Assembly: GCA_937915915.1 (NCBI GenBank)
Contig: CALGGN010000135.1
Location: 1 to 7,373, forward strand
Origin: an uncultured Selenomonas sp.
Lineage (GTDB): Bacteria > Bacillota > Negativicutes > Selenomonadales > Selenomonadaceae
Direction: 5' to 3'
DNA: 7,373 nucleotides
In this document: piece after piece, positions 1 to 4,976 of the stretch
Layout of the letters: every line of letters begins with the position of its first letter
Position numbering within the stretch: the first letter of the stretch is position 1
Made by a program: the position numbers and the translations under genes
The notes under the pieces: model-generated
What the model was told of the DNA's origin: nothing
What the model saw: the letters and a program-made list of their open reading frames with translations, nothing else
Databases searched by the model: none

Positions 1-2
1 CT

Positions 3-287
3 GACGAGATGCGGCTCGACCGCTACGAGGGATTCCCCTCCTTCTACTACAAGCGTACCATCCAAGCCGTGAAAACCGATGAGCATGGCATTCGTACAGG
101 GCTGACTCGCGGCATGGCTTACATCATGCACGAGGAGCGGAAACTTGGAACGCCGTCCATGCATTACCTCCGCATCCTCGAACAAGCCTATAAGGAGTTC
201 GGCTTTGATGAGGAGATTCTTGGCGAAGCCTACGATTACAGTCAGCCGGAGAGCGTTTCGGCTGAGGACTTGCCCTGCCTTTGGTAA
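3..287 (+). CDS. gamma-glutamylcyclotransferase-like (AIG2/GGCT fold) protein, 5'-truncated by window edge
   Basis: The frame is open from the window edge, so the first visible ATG (position 9) is probably internal; the N-terminal half, including the family's YGSN-type substrate-binding loop, lies upstream. The visible part contains LDRYEGFP, and the Glu of this YEG motif (codon 27-29) matches the catalytic glutamate of the GGCT family. It is followed by GMAYIMHE, LGTPS and a C-terminal EFGFDEEILGEA helix, a pattern I know from GGCT-like proteins of Firmicutes phages. GGCT enzymes cyclise gamma-glutamyl-amine substrates, releasing 5-oxoproline. In phages such genes have been described near amidoligase genes, but no partner is visible here and the substrate is unknown. 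The stop is followed after one base by the GTATACAC box of element R1. The family call is fairly sure; the specific activity is inferred. Confidence 0.75.
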   Translation, partial: DEMRLDRYEGFPSFYYKRTIQAVKTDEHGIRTGLTRGMAYIMHEERKLGTPSMHYLRILEQAYKEFGFDEEILGEAYDYSQPESVSAEDLPCLW

Positions 288-288
288 A

Positions 289-354
289 GTATACACTCTG
301 AATCGCTTGCTATATCCCAGAAAGTACGGGAATATGTGACTACCGAAAGGGAAA
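289..354 (+). promoter_or_regulatory. Repeated regulatory element, copy R1 (promoter-like) upstream of cassette gene 1
   Basis: First of three related elements in the window (also 2729-2806 and 3227-3301). In order it has GTATACAC (289-296), TTGCTA (307-312), AGTACGGGAATAT (323-335) and ACCGAAAGGGAAA (342-354). TTGCTA and GAATAT (330-335) are 17 bp apart, as -35 and -10 hexamers of a sigma-70-type promoter would be. The -35 fit is moderate and the -10 fit is poor. A transcript would start near 342 and carry a leader of about 43 nt to the ATG at 385. This copy lacks 11 bp between the GTATACAC box and the -35 compared with the other two. It begins one base after the upstream stop codon. The repetition is seen directly; the promoter role is inferred. 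Confidence 0.6.
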
Positions 355-384
355 ACCACAGAGCAAGCGAAGGAGGATTTCACG

Positions 385-657
385 ATGAAAAAGACAGCAT
401 GGGCAAAGGAAACCACAATGGAAAAATTGGAGATGGGCGGCTACGCCAGCATGGGAGCGGTTCTGAAATACGATGACCACGCTTTGGTGGTGGGCTTGGA
501 TGCCAACGGCTACCACGCAGCGGTTTACGAATTCATCGACACGCCGGAAGAAACCGGGCTGGGGGACATCGAGTGCAGGCTGAACCTTGTGGAAGCCGCC
601 ACTGAATCCTTCAAGGACGGAGGTCATGCCATGGCTTGGTGCATGGCGCACATCTGA
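385..657 (+). CDS. Small protein of unknown function, cassette gene 1 (90 aa)
   Basis: The ATG at 385 has a strong ribosome binding site, AGGAGG at 371-376, eight bases upstream. I do not recognise the family. The protein has no signal peptide, membrane segment or cysteine pair (one Cys in the visible C-terminal region besides one mid-chain). A basic Lys-rich start (MKKTAWAKE) is followed by a mostly acidic body with an alternating hydrophobic stretch, ALVVGLDANGYHAAVYEF, that suggests beta strands. The C-terminus looks helical. The gene sits between element R1 and a hairpin terminator, so it looks like a self-contained accessory unit (moron) rather than a conserved head gene. It shows no visible similarity to the proteins of the other two cassettes. 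It is likely cytoplasmic; its role is unknown. Confidence 0.75.
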   Translation: MKKTAWAKETTMEKLEMGGYASMGAVLKYDDHALVVGLDANGYHAAVYEFIDTPEETGLGDIECRLNLVEAATESFKDGGHAMAWCMAHI

Positions 658-679
658 AAATCGAAAATAACCGAACATT

Positions 680-696
680 AGCCCTTCGGGGCTTTT
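680..696 (+). terminator. Intrinsic-terminator-like hairpin after cassette gene 1
   Basis: The stem is AGCCC (680-684) with GGGCT (689-693), closed by the stable TTCG tetraloop (685-688) and running into TTTT. It lies 23 bp after the stop of cassette gene 1 and would end the transcript started at R1. The stem is short but GC-rich. Confidence 0.75.
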
Positions 697-719
697 GCTC
701 GTTCACATAGATATTTTTT

Positions 720-746
720 GAGGAGTCGTAACTGCGGCTCCTCTTT
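720..746 (+). terminator. Second hairpin, terminator-like or processing structure
   Basis: GAGGAGTCG (720-728) pairs over 9 bp (one G-U) with CGGCTCCTC (735-743) around a six-base loop, TAACTG, followed by TTT and then GCTTT. It is preceded by a T6 run (714-719). Coming just after the first terminator and 18 bp before the next ATG, it may be the original intergenic hairpin of the late operon, with cassette 1 inserted in front of it. The short U-tract makes termination strength uncertain; RNA processing or stability control is an alternative. Confidence 0.6.
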
Positions 747-763
747 GCTTTGGGGGTGGGATT

Positions 764-1042
764 ATGTTGTTGGACGGTATCGAAATCATCGTGAGGAATG
801 TGCCAGACATTTCCGATGAGGAAATCCTCCGCTATGTGAAATTTCTCCGACAGCGGCTGAAAGATCCATTGCATACCCTCGTCATTTCCCTGACCGAGGA
901 CGGCAGGATTGCCTTGGAATATACCACCCAAGGGCAGAAATTCGAGCGCATCCGACGCATCACCGGCTACCTGGTGGGGACAATCGACCGTTGGAACAAT
1001 GCCAAACGTGTCGAGGAAAGCGAACGAGTTAAACACGGATAA
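764..1042 (+). CDS. Small phage protein with NRDD-like C-terminal motif (92 aa)
   Basis: The C-terminal third carries RRITGYLVG, then a DRWNNAK segment and ERVKH at residues ~64-91. This resembles the extreme C-terminus of anaerobic ribonucleotide reductase, and small phage proteins with this ending are often annotated as 'anaerobic ribonucleoside-triphosphate reductase' and found just upstream of terminase genes. This 92-residue protein has no cysteine at all and lacks the reductase barrel, so it cannot be a working reductase; the usual label would mislead. The N-terminal part (DISDEEILRYVKFLRQRL) is a predicted helix, followed by beta-like segments. The start at 764 is preceded by a G-rich GGGGGTGGG at 752-760, a moderate ribosome binding site. 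Its place directly before the large terminase suggests a packaging-related or regulatory role, which is inference only. Confidence 0.75.
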   Translation: MLLDGIEIIVRNVPDISDEEILRYVKFLRQRLKDPLHTLVISLTEDGRIALEYTTQGQKFERIRRITGYLVGTIDRWNNAKRVEESERVKHG

Positions 1043-1047
1043 ACTGT

Positions 1048-1084
1048 ATCAATCTGAGGATTGATTCGCTTTTGGGGAGCGGAT
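1048..1084 (+). other. Structured intergenic leader before the large terminase
   Basis: The 80 bp between the small NRDD-like gene and the terminase hold two overlapping hairpins. ATCAATC (1048-1054) pairs with GATTGAT (1059-1065) around TGAG, and ATTCGCT (1064-1070) pairs with AGCGGAT (1078-1084) around TTTGGGG. They share bases 1064-1065, so full versions of both stems cannot form together. A regulatory role or weak terminator is possible; chance is not excluded. Confidence 0.35.
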
Positions 1085-1108
1085 TTCCTGCAGCCGAAAA
1101 AATTTAGG

Positions 1109-1118
1109 AAGGGGGTGA
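1109..1118 (+). promoter_or_regulatory. Ribosome binding site that fixes the GTG start of the large terminase
   Basis: AAGGGGGTGA matches the anti-Shine-Dalgarno complement AAGGAGGTGA at nine of ten positions and lies just before the GTG at 1123. An in-frame TAG at 1105-1107 rules out any earlier start, so GTG is preferred although an out-of-frame ATG begins at 1121. Confidence 0.75.
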
Positions 1119-1122
1119 CAAT

Positions 1123-2724
1123 GTGCGGAAACTCAAGGGCTACAAGCCTACCAGATTCATGGCGAAAGGCTCCAAGTACAACAAGGATGCCGCAGACTTC
1201 GCCGTGTATTTCATAGAGCAATTATGCCATACAAAGGGCACCTGGTCCGGGCAGAAGTTCGAACTCATCGATTGGCAGGAACGGATTATCCGTGATGTTT
1301 TCGGCATCCTCAAGAAAAACGGCTATAGGCAGTTCAACACCGCCTATATTGAAATTCCGAAGAAGATGGGTAAATCGGAGCTTGCCGCAGCGGTTGCCCT
1401 TCTCCTTTGCTGTGGGGACGGGGAGGAACGAGCCGAAATTTACGGATGTGCTGCAGACAGGCAGCAAGCAGGAATCGTCTTTGATGTGGCTGCGGACATG
1501 GTGCGGATGTGTCCCGCGCTCAACAAGCGGGTGAAACTTCTCACTTCCAACAAGCGCATCGTCTATGAGCCTACCCACAGCTTTTACCAGGTGCTGTCGG
1601 CGGAGGCGTATTCCAAGCACGGCTTCAATATCCACGGCGTAGTGTTCGATGAGCTTCATACTCAGCCCAACCGCAAGCTCTACGATGTCATGACCAAAGG
1701 CTCCGGCGATGCCCGTATGCAGCCGCTGTATTTTCTCATCACCACAGCCGGGACGGACACCAATTCCATTTGCTACGAGGTTCACCAGAAGGCCAAGGAC
1801 ATTCTTGAGGGCAGGAAGATTGACCCTACCTTTTACCCGGTCATCTACGGAGCCGATGAGGGTGACGACTGGACAGATCCCGCCGTGTGGAAGAAAGCCA
1901 ATCCTTCTCTGGGCATTACCGTCGGTATCGACAAAGTACAGGTCGCTTGCGAGTCCGCCAAGCAGAATCCCGCCGAGGAGAACAGTTTCCGTCAGCTTCG
2001 CCTGAACCAGTGGGTCAAGCAGGAAGTTCGCTGGATGCCCATGAGCAAGTGGGATGCCTGCAATTTTTCCGTCAGCGAAAATGCCCTGTTGGGGAGGGTC
2101 TGCTACGGCGGGCTTGACCTTTCCACCACTACGGACATCACGGCATTTGTGTTGGTGTTCCCTCCCTTGGACGATGATGACAAATACCAGGTTCTGCCTC
2201 ACTTTTGGCTGCCGGAGGAAACCTTGGATCTGCGTGTCCGCCGCGACCATGTTCCCTACGATGTATGGGAGCGGCAGGGGCTTATCCATACCACGGAAGG
2301 AAGCGTGATCCACTATGCCTTTGTGGAGAGGTTCATAGAAAACCTCGGCAGCAAGTTCAACATACGGGAGATTGCCTTTGACCGTTGGGGCGCAACCCAG
2401 ATGGCGCAGAACCTCGACAATCTCGGCTTTACGGTGGTGCAGTTCGGGCAGGGCTTTGCCAGCATGAGCCCTCCCACCAAGGAACTGATGAACCTTGTGC
2501 TGGAACGGAGAATTGCCCATGGCGGCAATCCGGTCCTCCGCTGGATGATGGACAACATTTTCGTTGAAATTGACGATGCCGGGAACATCAAGCCCAGCAA
2601 GCGGAAATCCACGGAGAAGATTGACGGAGCCGTGGCCATGATTATGGCGCTCGACCGCGCCGTTCGTTGCGGAAATCCGACCACGGAAAGCGTCTACGAT
2701 AAGCGCGGAATCCTCTGGCTGTGA
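1123..2724 (+). CDS. terL: Phage terminase large subunit (HK97/Terminase_1 type)
   Basis: Packaging motor and nuclease: the N-terminal ATPase drives DNA into the prohead through the portal, and the C-terminal RNase H-like nuclease cuts concatemers. The 533 aa length is normal for this group. The atypical Walker A PKKMGKS is at residues 79-85. Walker B VVFDE is at 173-177 with the catalytic Glu at 177, and the coupling motif ITTAGT is at 206-211. In the nuclease domain GGLDLSTTTD (329-338) supplies Asp332 and Asp338, AFDRWGA supplies Asp420, and IDGAVAM supplies Asp501, so all expected acidic metal ligands appear present. The start is GTG (see the ribosome binding site at 1109). No small terminase gene is adjacent. 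The stop is followed within 5 bp by element R2, with no terminator of its own, and the portal gene lies almost 1 kb further on because two cassettes intervene. Confidence 0.96.
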   Translation: MRKLKGYKPTRFMAKGSKYNKDAADFAVYFIEQLCHTKGTWSGQKFELIDWQERIIRDVFGILKKNGYRQFNTAYIEIPKKMGKSELAAAVALLLCCGDGEERAEIYGCAADRQQAGIVFDVAADMVRMCPALNKRVKLLTSNKRIVYEPTHSFYQVLSAEAYSKHGFNIHGVVFDELHTQPNRKLYDVMTKGSGDARMQPLYFLITTAGTDTNSICYEVHQKAKDILEGRKIDPTFYPVIYGADEGDDWTDPAVWKKANPSLGITVGIDKVQVACESAKQNPAEENSFRQLRLNQWVKQEVRWMPMSKWDACNFSVSENALLGRVCYGGLDLSTTTDITAFVLVFPPLDDDDKYQVLPHFWLPEETLDLRVRRDHVPYDVWERQGLIHTTEGSVIHYAFVERFIENLGSKFNIREIAFDRWGATQMAQNLDNLGFTVVQFGQGFASMSPPTKELMNLVLERRIAHGGNPVLRWMMDNIFVEIDDAGNIKPSKRKSTEKIDGAVAMIMALDRAVRCGNPTTESVYDKRGILWL

Positions 2725-2728
2725 GAGA

Positions 2729-2806
2729 TTGTATACACGATTTATTTTCACACATGGCCTTGATAAATCTCCGATAGTACGGGAATATGTGTCTACCGAA
2801 AGGGAA
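2729..2806 (+). promoter_or_regulatory. Repeated regulatory element, copy R2 (promoter-like) upstream of cassette gene 2
   Basis: Contains the palindrome TGTATACA (2730-2737) within TTGTATACACGATTTAT, then CATGGCC, TTGATA (2760-2765), AGTACGGGAATAT (2776-2788) and ACCGAAAGGGAAA (2795-2807). TTGATA matches the -35 consensus at five of six positions and is 17 bp from GAATAT. ACCGAA begins six bases after GAATAT, where transcription would start. The palindrome centre is about 61.5 bp before that point, as at a classical upstream activator site, if the start estimate is right. R2 and R3 are very alike in the upstream half (shared 17-base ATTGTATACACGATTTA and CATGGCCTTGATAA). Confidence 0.65.
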
Positions 2807-2837
2807 AGCACGGACAACCACAAGGGAGGAAAACAAA

Positions 2838-3164
2838 ATGACAAAGCAGGAAGTAAACGAAATCATCATCAGCAAGGCTGCCGAGTACGGATTTGAGATC
2901 GAGGAAAATTCGCTGGGCTGGAACAACAAGCGCACGGGGCAGGATTACATCAGCATCCGGATCTTCCAGAACAACAACATCGATAAGACCGACTGGGAAA
3001 ACCGCATAGGCTGCATCGACATTGAAGCCTGCGCCAGCGTCAGCCGGATGGGTGGAAGCCCCACGCCGGAGGAGCTTTTGAAGGCCGCCGATGAGATTGC
3101 GCGGGGAGCGAAATTCACGGCAGAACTTCAGAGCATGGGGCTTTCCTACGAAAGAACATTCTGA
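2838..3164 (+). CDS. Small protein of unknown function, cassette gene 2 (108 aa)
   Basis: The ATG at 2838 has a clear ribosome binding site, AGGGAGGA at 2823-2830. The frame stays open back to an ATG at 2787, but that lies inside the -10 region of element R2 and has no binding site, so the later start is chosen. The sequence begins with a predicted helix (QEVNEIIISKAAEYGFEIEE), continues with a strand-rich middle (QDYISIRIFQNNNIDK, then IGCIDIEACASVSRMGG) and ends with a long helix (TPEELLKAADEIARGAKF). It is acidic and soluble, with no signal or membrane segment. I do not recognise a named family. It is flanked by element R2 and a strong terminator, so it forms an independent transcription unit between terminase and portal. 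Confidence 0.8.
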   Translation: MTKQEVNEIIISKAAEYGFEIEENSLGWNNKRTGQDYISIRIFQNNNIDKTDWENRIGCIDIEACASVSRMGGSPTPEELLKAADEIARGAKFTAELQSMGLSYERTF

Positions 3165-3182
3165 GCCGTAACAAGGCACGGT

Positions 3183-3208
3183 GCGCCGCTTGGAAGGGCG
3201 GCGCTTTT
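3183..3208 (+). terminator. Intrinsic terminator after cassette gene 2
   Basis: GCGCCGCTT (3183-3191) pairs with GGGCGGCGC (3196-3204), nine pairs of which the inner two are U-G, around a GGAA loop of the GNRA type, followed by TTTT (3205-3208). It is a strong GC-rich stem 18 bp after the stop codon. It separates cassette 2 from element R3, which starts about 20 bp further on. Confidence 0.85.
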
Positions 3209-3226
3209 ACGTGGGAAAAAGCCGTA

Positions 3227-3301
3227 TTGTATACACGATTTATCTTCCATCATGGCCTTGATAATTCCTCTGAAGTACGGGAATATACACTCACCGAAGG
3301 A
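3227..3301 (+). promoter_or_regulatory. Repeated regulatory element, copy R3 (promoter-like) upstream of cassette gene 3
   Basis: TGTATACA (3228-3235), CATGGCC, TTGATA (3258-3263), AGTACGGGAATAT (3274-3286) and ACCGAAGG (3293-3300) occur in the same order and with the same core spacing as in R2: 17 bp between the hexamers and 6 bp from GAATAT to ACCGAA. The six bases after GAATAT are ACACTC instead of GTGTCT, so TATACAC occurs a second time (3284-3290) as a direct repeat of 3230-3236. The leader to the ATG at 3334 is about 40 nt. Confidence 0.65.
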
Positions 3302-3320
3302 AAACACAGCGACACGAAAC

Positions 3321-3325
3321 GGAGG
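3321..3325 (+). promoter_or_regulatory. Ribosome binding site pointing to an ATG at 3334
   Basis: GGAGG eight bases before the ATG at 3334 is the only good binding site in cassette 3. It directs ribosomes to a frame different from that of the long downstream reading frame, which is why a frame change at the A7 run is proposed. Confidence 0.65.
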
Positions 3326-3333
3326 AAACGACA

Positions 3334-3393
3334 ATGACCATGAAGGAATATTACGGAATCCACAAAGTTGCCCGCTTCGCCACGAAAAAAAGA
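3334..3393 (+). other. Likely true 5' end of cassette gene 3, out of frame with the body (A7 frameshift)
   Basis: From the ATG at 3334 the frame reads MTMKEYYGIHKVARFATKK with codon use like the neighbouring genes, then reaches A7 at 3385-3391. Removing one A, or a +1 shift there, joins this segment to the frame of the following gene (EMKAMSEWMYEYKGYTV...), giving a continuous protein of about 98 aa. Without the shift the frame continues to 3534 with a low-quality sequence typical of a wrong frame. Three explanations fit: slippage that is part of normal expression, a recent inactivating mutation, or a sequencing error in the homopolymer. The sequence alone cannot choose between them. Confidence 0.5.
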
Positions 3394-3394
3394 G

Positions 3395-3631
3395 ATGAAG
3401 GCCATGAGCGAATGGATGTACGAGTACAAAGGCTACACGGTGATGCTCGCCGAATACACCCCTCGCGGCAAGAAAACCTGCTGGGTGGCAAGCGTGTGGG
3501 AGGAAACGGGGAGCAAGCGGTTCCCCTACAATAAACTCTTCGAGATGGCGAGCTACCCGCACTTCACGGCCTACGGCTTGAAACTTTGCCGCCAATGGGC
3601 GCAGGAATGCATCGACAGCATGGAAGCATAA
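3395..3631 (+). CDS. Small protein of unknown function, cassette gene 3 (78 aa from this ATG)
   Basis: The convincing reading frame covers WMYEYKGYTVMLAEYTPRGK onward and ends IDSMEA. It is rich in aromatic residues and has three Cys/Trp-containing segments (KKTCWVASVW, KLCRQWAQEC). A strand-rich N-terminal half is followed by a C-terminal helix; no signal peptide or membrane segment is seen. The start is uncertain: ATGs at 3395, 3404 and 3416 and a TTG at 3368 are all in frame but none has a good ribosome binding site. The good site serves an ATG at 3334 in another frame. I do not recognise the family. Element R3 lies upstream and a strong terminator follows, so this is the third accessory cassette. 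Confidence 0.65.
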   Translation: MKAMSEWMYEYKGYTVMLAEYTPRGKKTCWVASVWEETGSKRFPYNKLFEMASYPHFTAYGLKLCRQWAQECIDSMEA

Positions 3632-3647
3632 ACATACACCGACAGCG

Positions 3648-3675
3648 AACGCCACTCAGCAGGGTGGCGTTTTTT
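3648..3675 (+). terminator. Intrinsic terminator after cassette gene 3
   Basis: AACGCCAC (3648-3655) pairs over eight bases with GTGGCGTT (3664-3671) around an eight-base loop, followed by a T-run to 3675. The T-run ends only four bases before the portal's ribosome binding site (3680-3685), so the stem and the portal start signal are packed together. Confidence 0.88.
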
Positions 3676-3692
3676 CATGGGAGGGATTGCAG

Positions 3693-4976
3693 ATGAGCAT
3701 TTTCAGTTGGCTGTTCCGTTCACGGGACAAGCCCACCAACAGCACGGCGGGGAGTTCCTACCGATTCTTTTTCGGCGGCTCCACGGCGGGCAAGAGCGTC
3801 AACGAGCGATCCGCCATGCAGATGACCGCCGTTTACGCCTGCGTGAGGATTCTGGCGGAGTCCATCGCGGGACTGCCGCTGCATCTTTTCCGCTACGATG
3901 GCAACGGCGGCAAGGAAAGAGCCGTGAACCATCCGCTGTATTTCCTGCTCCACGATGAGCCGAATCCTGAAATGACCTCCTTCGCCTTCCGTGAGACGCT
4001 GATGACGCACCTTCTCCTGTGGGGGAACGCATTCGCGCAGATTATCCGCAACGGAAAAGGCGAAGTGGTGGCTCTTTATCCCCTGATGCCCAACCGCATG
4101 ACGGTGGACAGGGATGCGGCAGGGAGGATTTACTACGAATACCTCTGCATGAAGGACGAGGCTCCCACCGTGAAGGGGACAACCGTCCGGCTTTCCTCGG
4201 CAGATGTCCTCCATGTGCCGGGGCTTGGATTTGACGGCATCCTCGGCTATTCGCCCATTGCCATGGCAAAGAACGCCATCGGCATGGCCATGGCCTGCGA
4301 GGATTACGGCGCATCCTTCTTCGCCAACGGAGCCACCCCAAGCGCCGTGCTGGAATATCCGGGAACCCTCAAAGACCCTGCCAAAATCCGGGAAAGCTGG
4401 GAACTTGCCCACGGCGGCAGAAACTCCCATCGCATTGGGGTGCTGGAAGAGGGTATGAAGTACACGCCCATCGGCATGCCGCCGGAACAGGCGCAGTTTT
4501 TGGAAACGAGAAAATTTCAACTTAACGAAATCGCCCGTATCTTCCGGGTGCCGCCCCACATGGTGGGGGACTTGGAGAAAGCCACGTTCTCGAACATCGA
4601 ACATCAATCCCTGGAGTATGTGAAATACACCCTCGCTCCTTGGATTTGCCGCTTCGAGCAGTCCATGGCGAGAGCCTTGCTCCTGCCAAACGAGAAGAAG
4701 GAATACACCATCAAGTTCAATGTGGATGGGCTCCTTCGGGGGGATTACCAAAGCAGGATGCAGGGGTACGCCATCGGACGCCAAAACGGATGGATGAGCG
4801 CCAATGACATACGCCAACTGGAAAGCCTCGACCGCATCCCGGAGGAAAAAGGCGGGGATCTGTATTTGGTGAACGGCAACATGGCAAAACTGGAGGATGC
4901 AGGACTCGCATACTTACGCAACAGAAAGGAGAAACCTACGGATGGCAAAGACGAGAAAGTTTTGGGCTTGGAATAA
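3693..4976 (+). CDS. Phage portal protein (HK97 family)
   Basis: Forms the dodecameric ring at one capsid vertex through which DNA enters and leaves; it docks the terminase and later the connectors. The 427 aa length is normal for the HK97-type portal family. Typical family segments are NERSAMQMTAVYACVRILAE (residues 37-56), GNAFAQIIRN (111-120), DVLHVPGLGFDGILGYSPI (171-189), RIFRVPPHMVGDLEKATFSN (282-301) and GWMSANDIRQLE (366-377). The ATG at 3693 is chosen because GGAGGG (3680-3685) lies seven bases before it; an in-frame TTG at 3687 is too close to that site, and an ATG at 3677 is in another frame. The 3' end overlaps the protease gene by 35 bp, suggesting translational coupling. The cassette 3 terminator directly upstream means its transcription needs read-through or antitermination. 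Confidence 0.95.
   Translation: MSIFSWLFRSRDKPTNSTAGSSYRFFFGGSTAGKSVNERSAMQMTAVYACVRILAESIAGLPLHLFRYDGNGGKERAVNHPLYFLLHDEPNPEMTSFAFRETLMTHLLLWGNAFAQIIRNGKGEVVALYPLMPNRMTVDRDAAGRIYYEYLCMKDEAPTVKGTTVRLSSADVLHVPGLGFDGILGYSPIAMAKNAIGMAMACEDYGASFFANGATPSAVLEYPGTLKDPAKIRESWELAHGGRNSHRIGVLEEGMKYTPIGMPPEQAQFLETRKFQLNEIARIFRVPPHMVGDLEKATFSNIEHQSLEYVKYTLAPWICRFEQSMARALLLPNEKKEYTIKFNVDGLLRGDYQSRMQGYAIGRQNGWMSANDIRQLESLDRIPEEKGGDLYLVNGNMAKLEDAGLAYLRNRKEKPTDGKDEKVLGLE

Noticed and set aside
2787..2837. N-terminal extension of cassette gene 2 from ATG 2787
   Set aside because: That ATG overlaps the conserved GAATAT block and lacks a ribosome site, while ATG 2838 has a strong one.
1222..2844. 540-codon open frame on the - strand opposite the large terminase
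   Set aside because: It is fully antisense to a terminase with all catalytic motifs; no family resemblance or ribosome site is seen. Long mirror frames are common in moderately GC-rich coding DNA.
289..3301. The repeated elements as insertion sequences, MITEs or a CRISPR array
   Set aside because: There are no terminal inverted repeats, target duplications, transposase or regular spacers. The copies diverge between fixed-spacing blocks and each sits in front of a gene, which fits a regulatory signal better.
385..3631. Possible common ancestry of the three cassette proteins
   Set aside because: By eye no shared motif, length or domain order is visible among them; only the upstream element is shared.
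3677..3958. Open frame starting at ATG 3677, just after the cassette 3 terminator
   Set aside because: It overlaps the portal in another frame, its start precedes the ribosome site at 3680-3685, and its Gln/His/Arg-rich translation does not look like a protein.
3720..4817. 365-codon open frame on the - strand opposite the portal gene
   Set aside because: Antisense to a clear portal protein, with a His/Gly/Pro-rich composition typical of a mirror frame.
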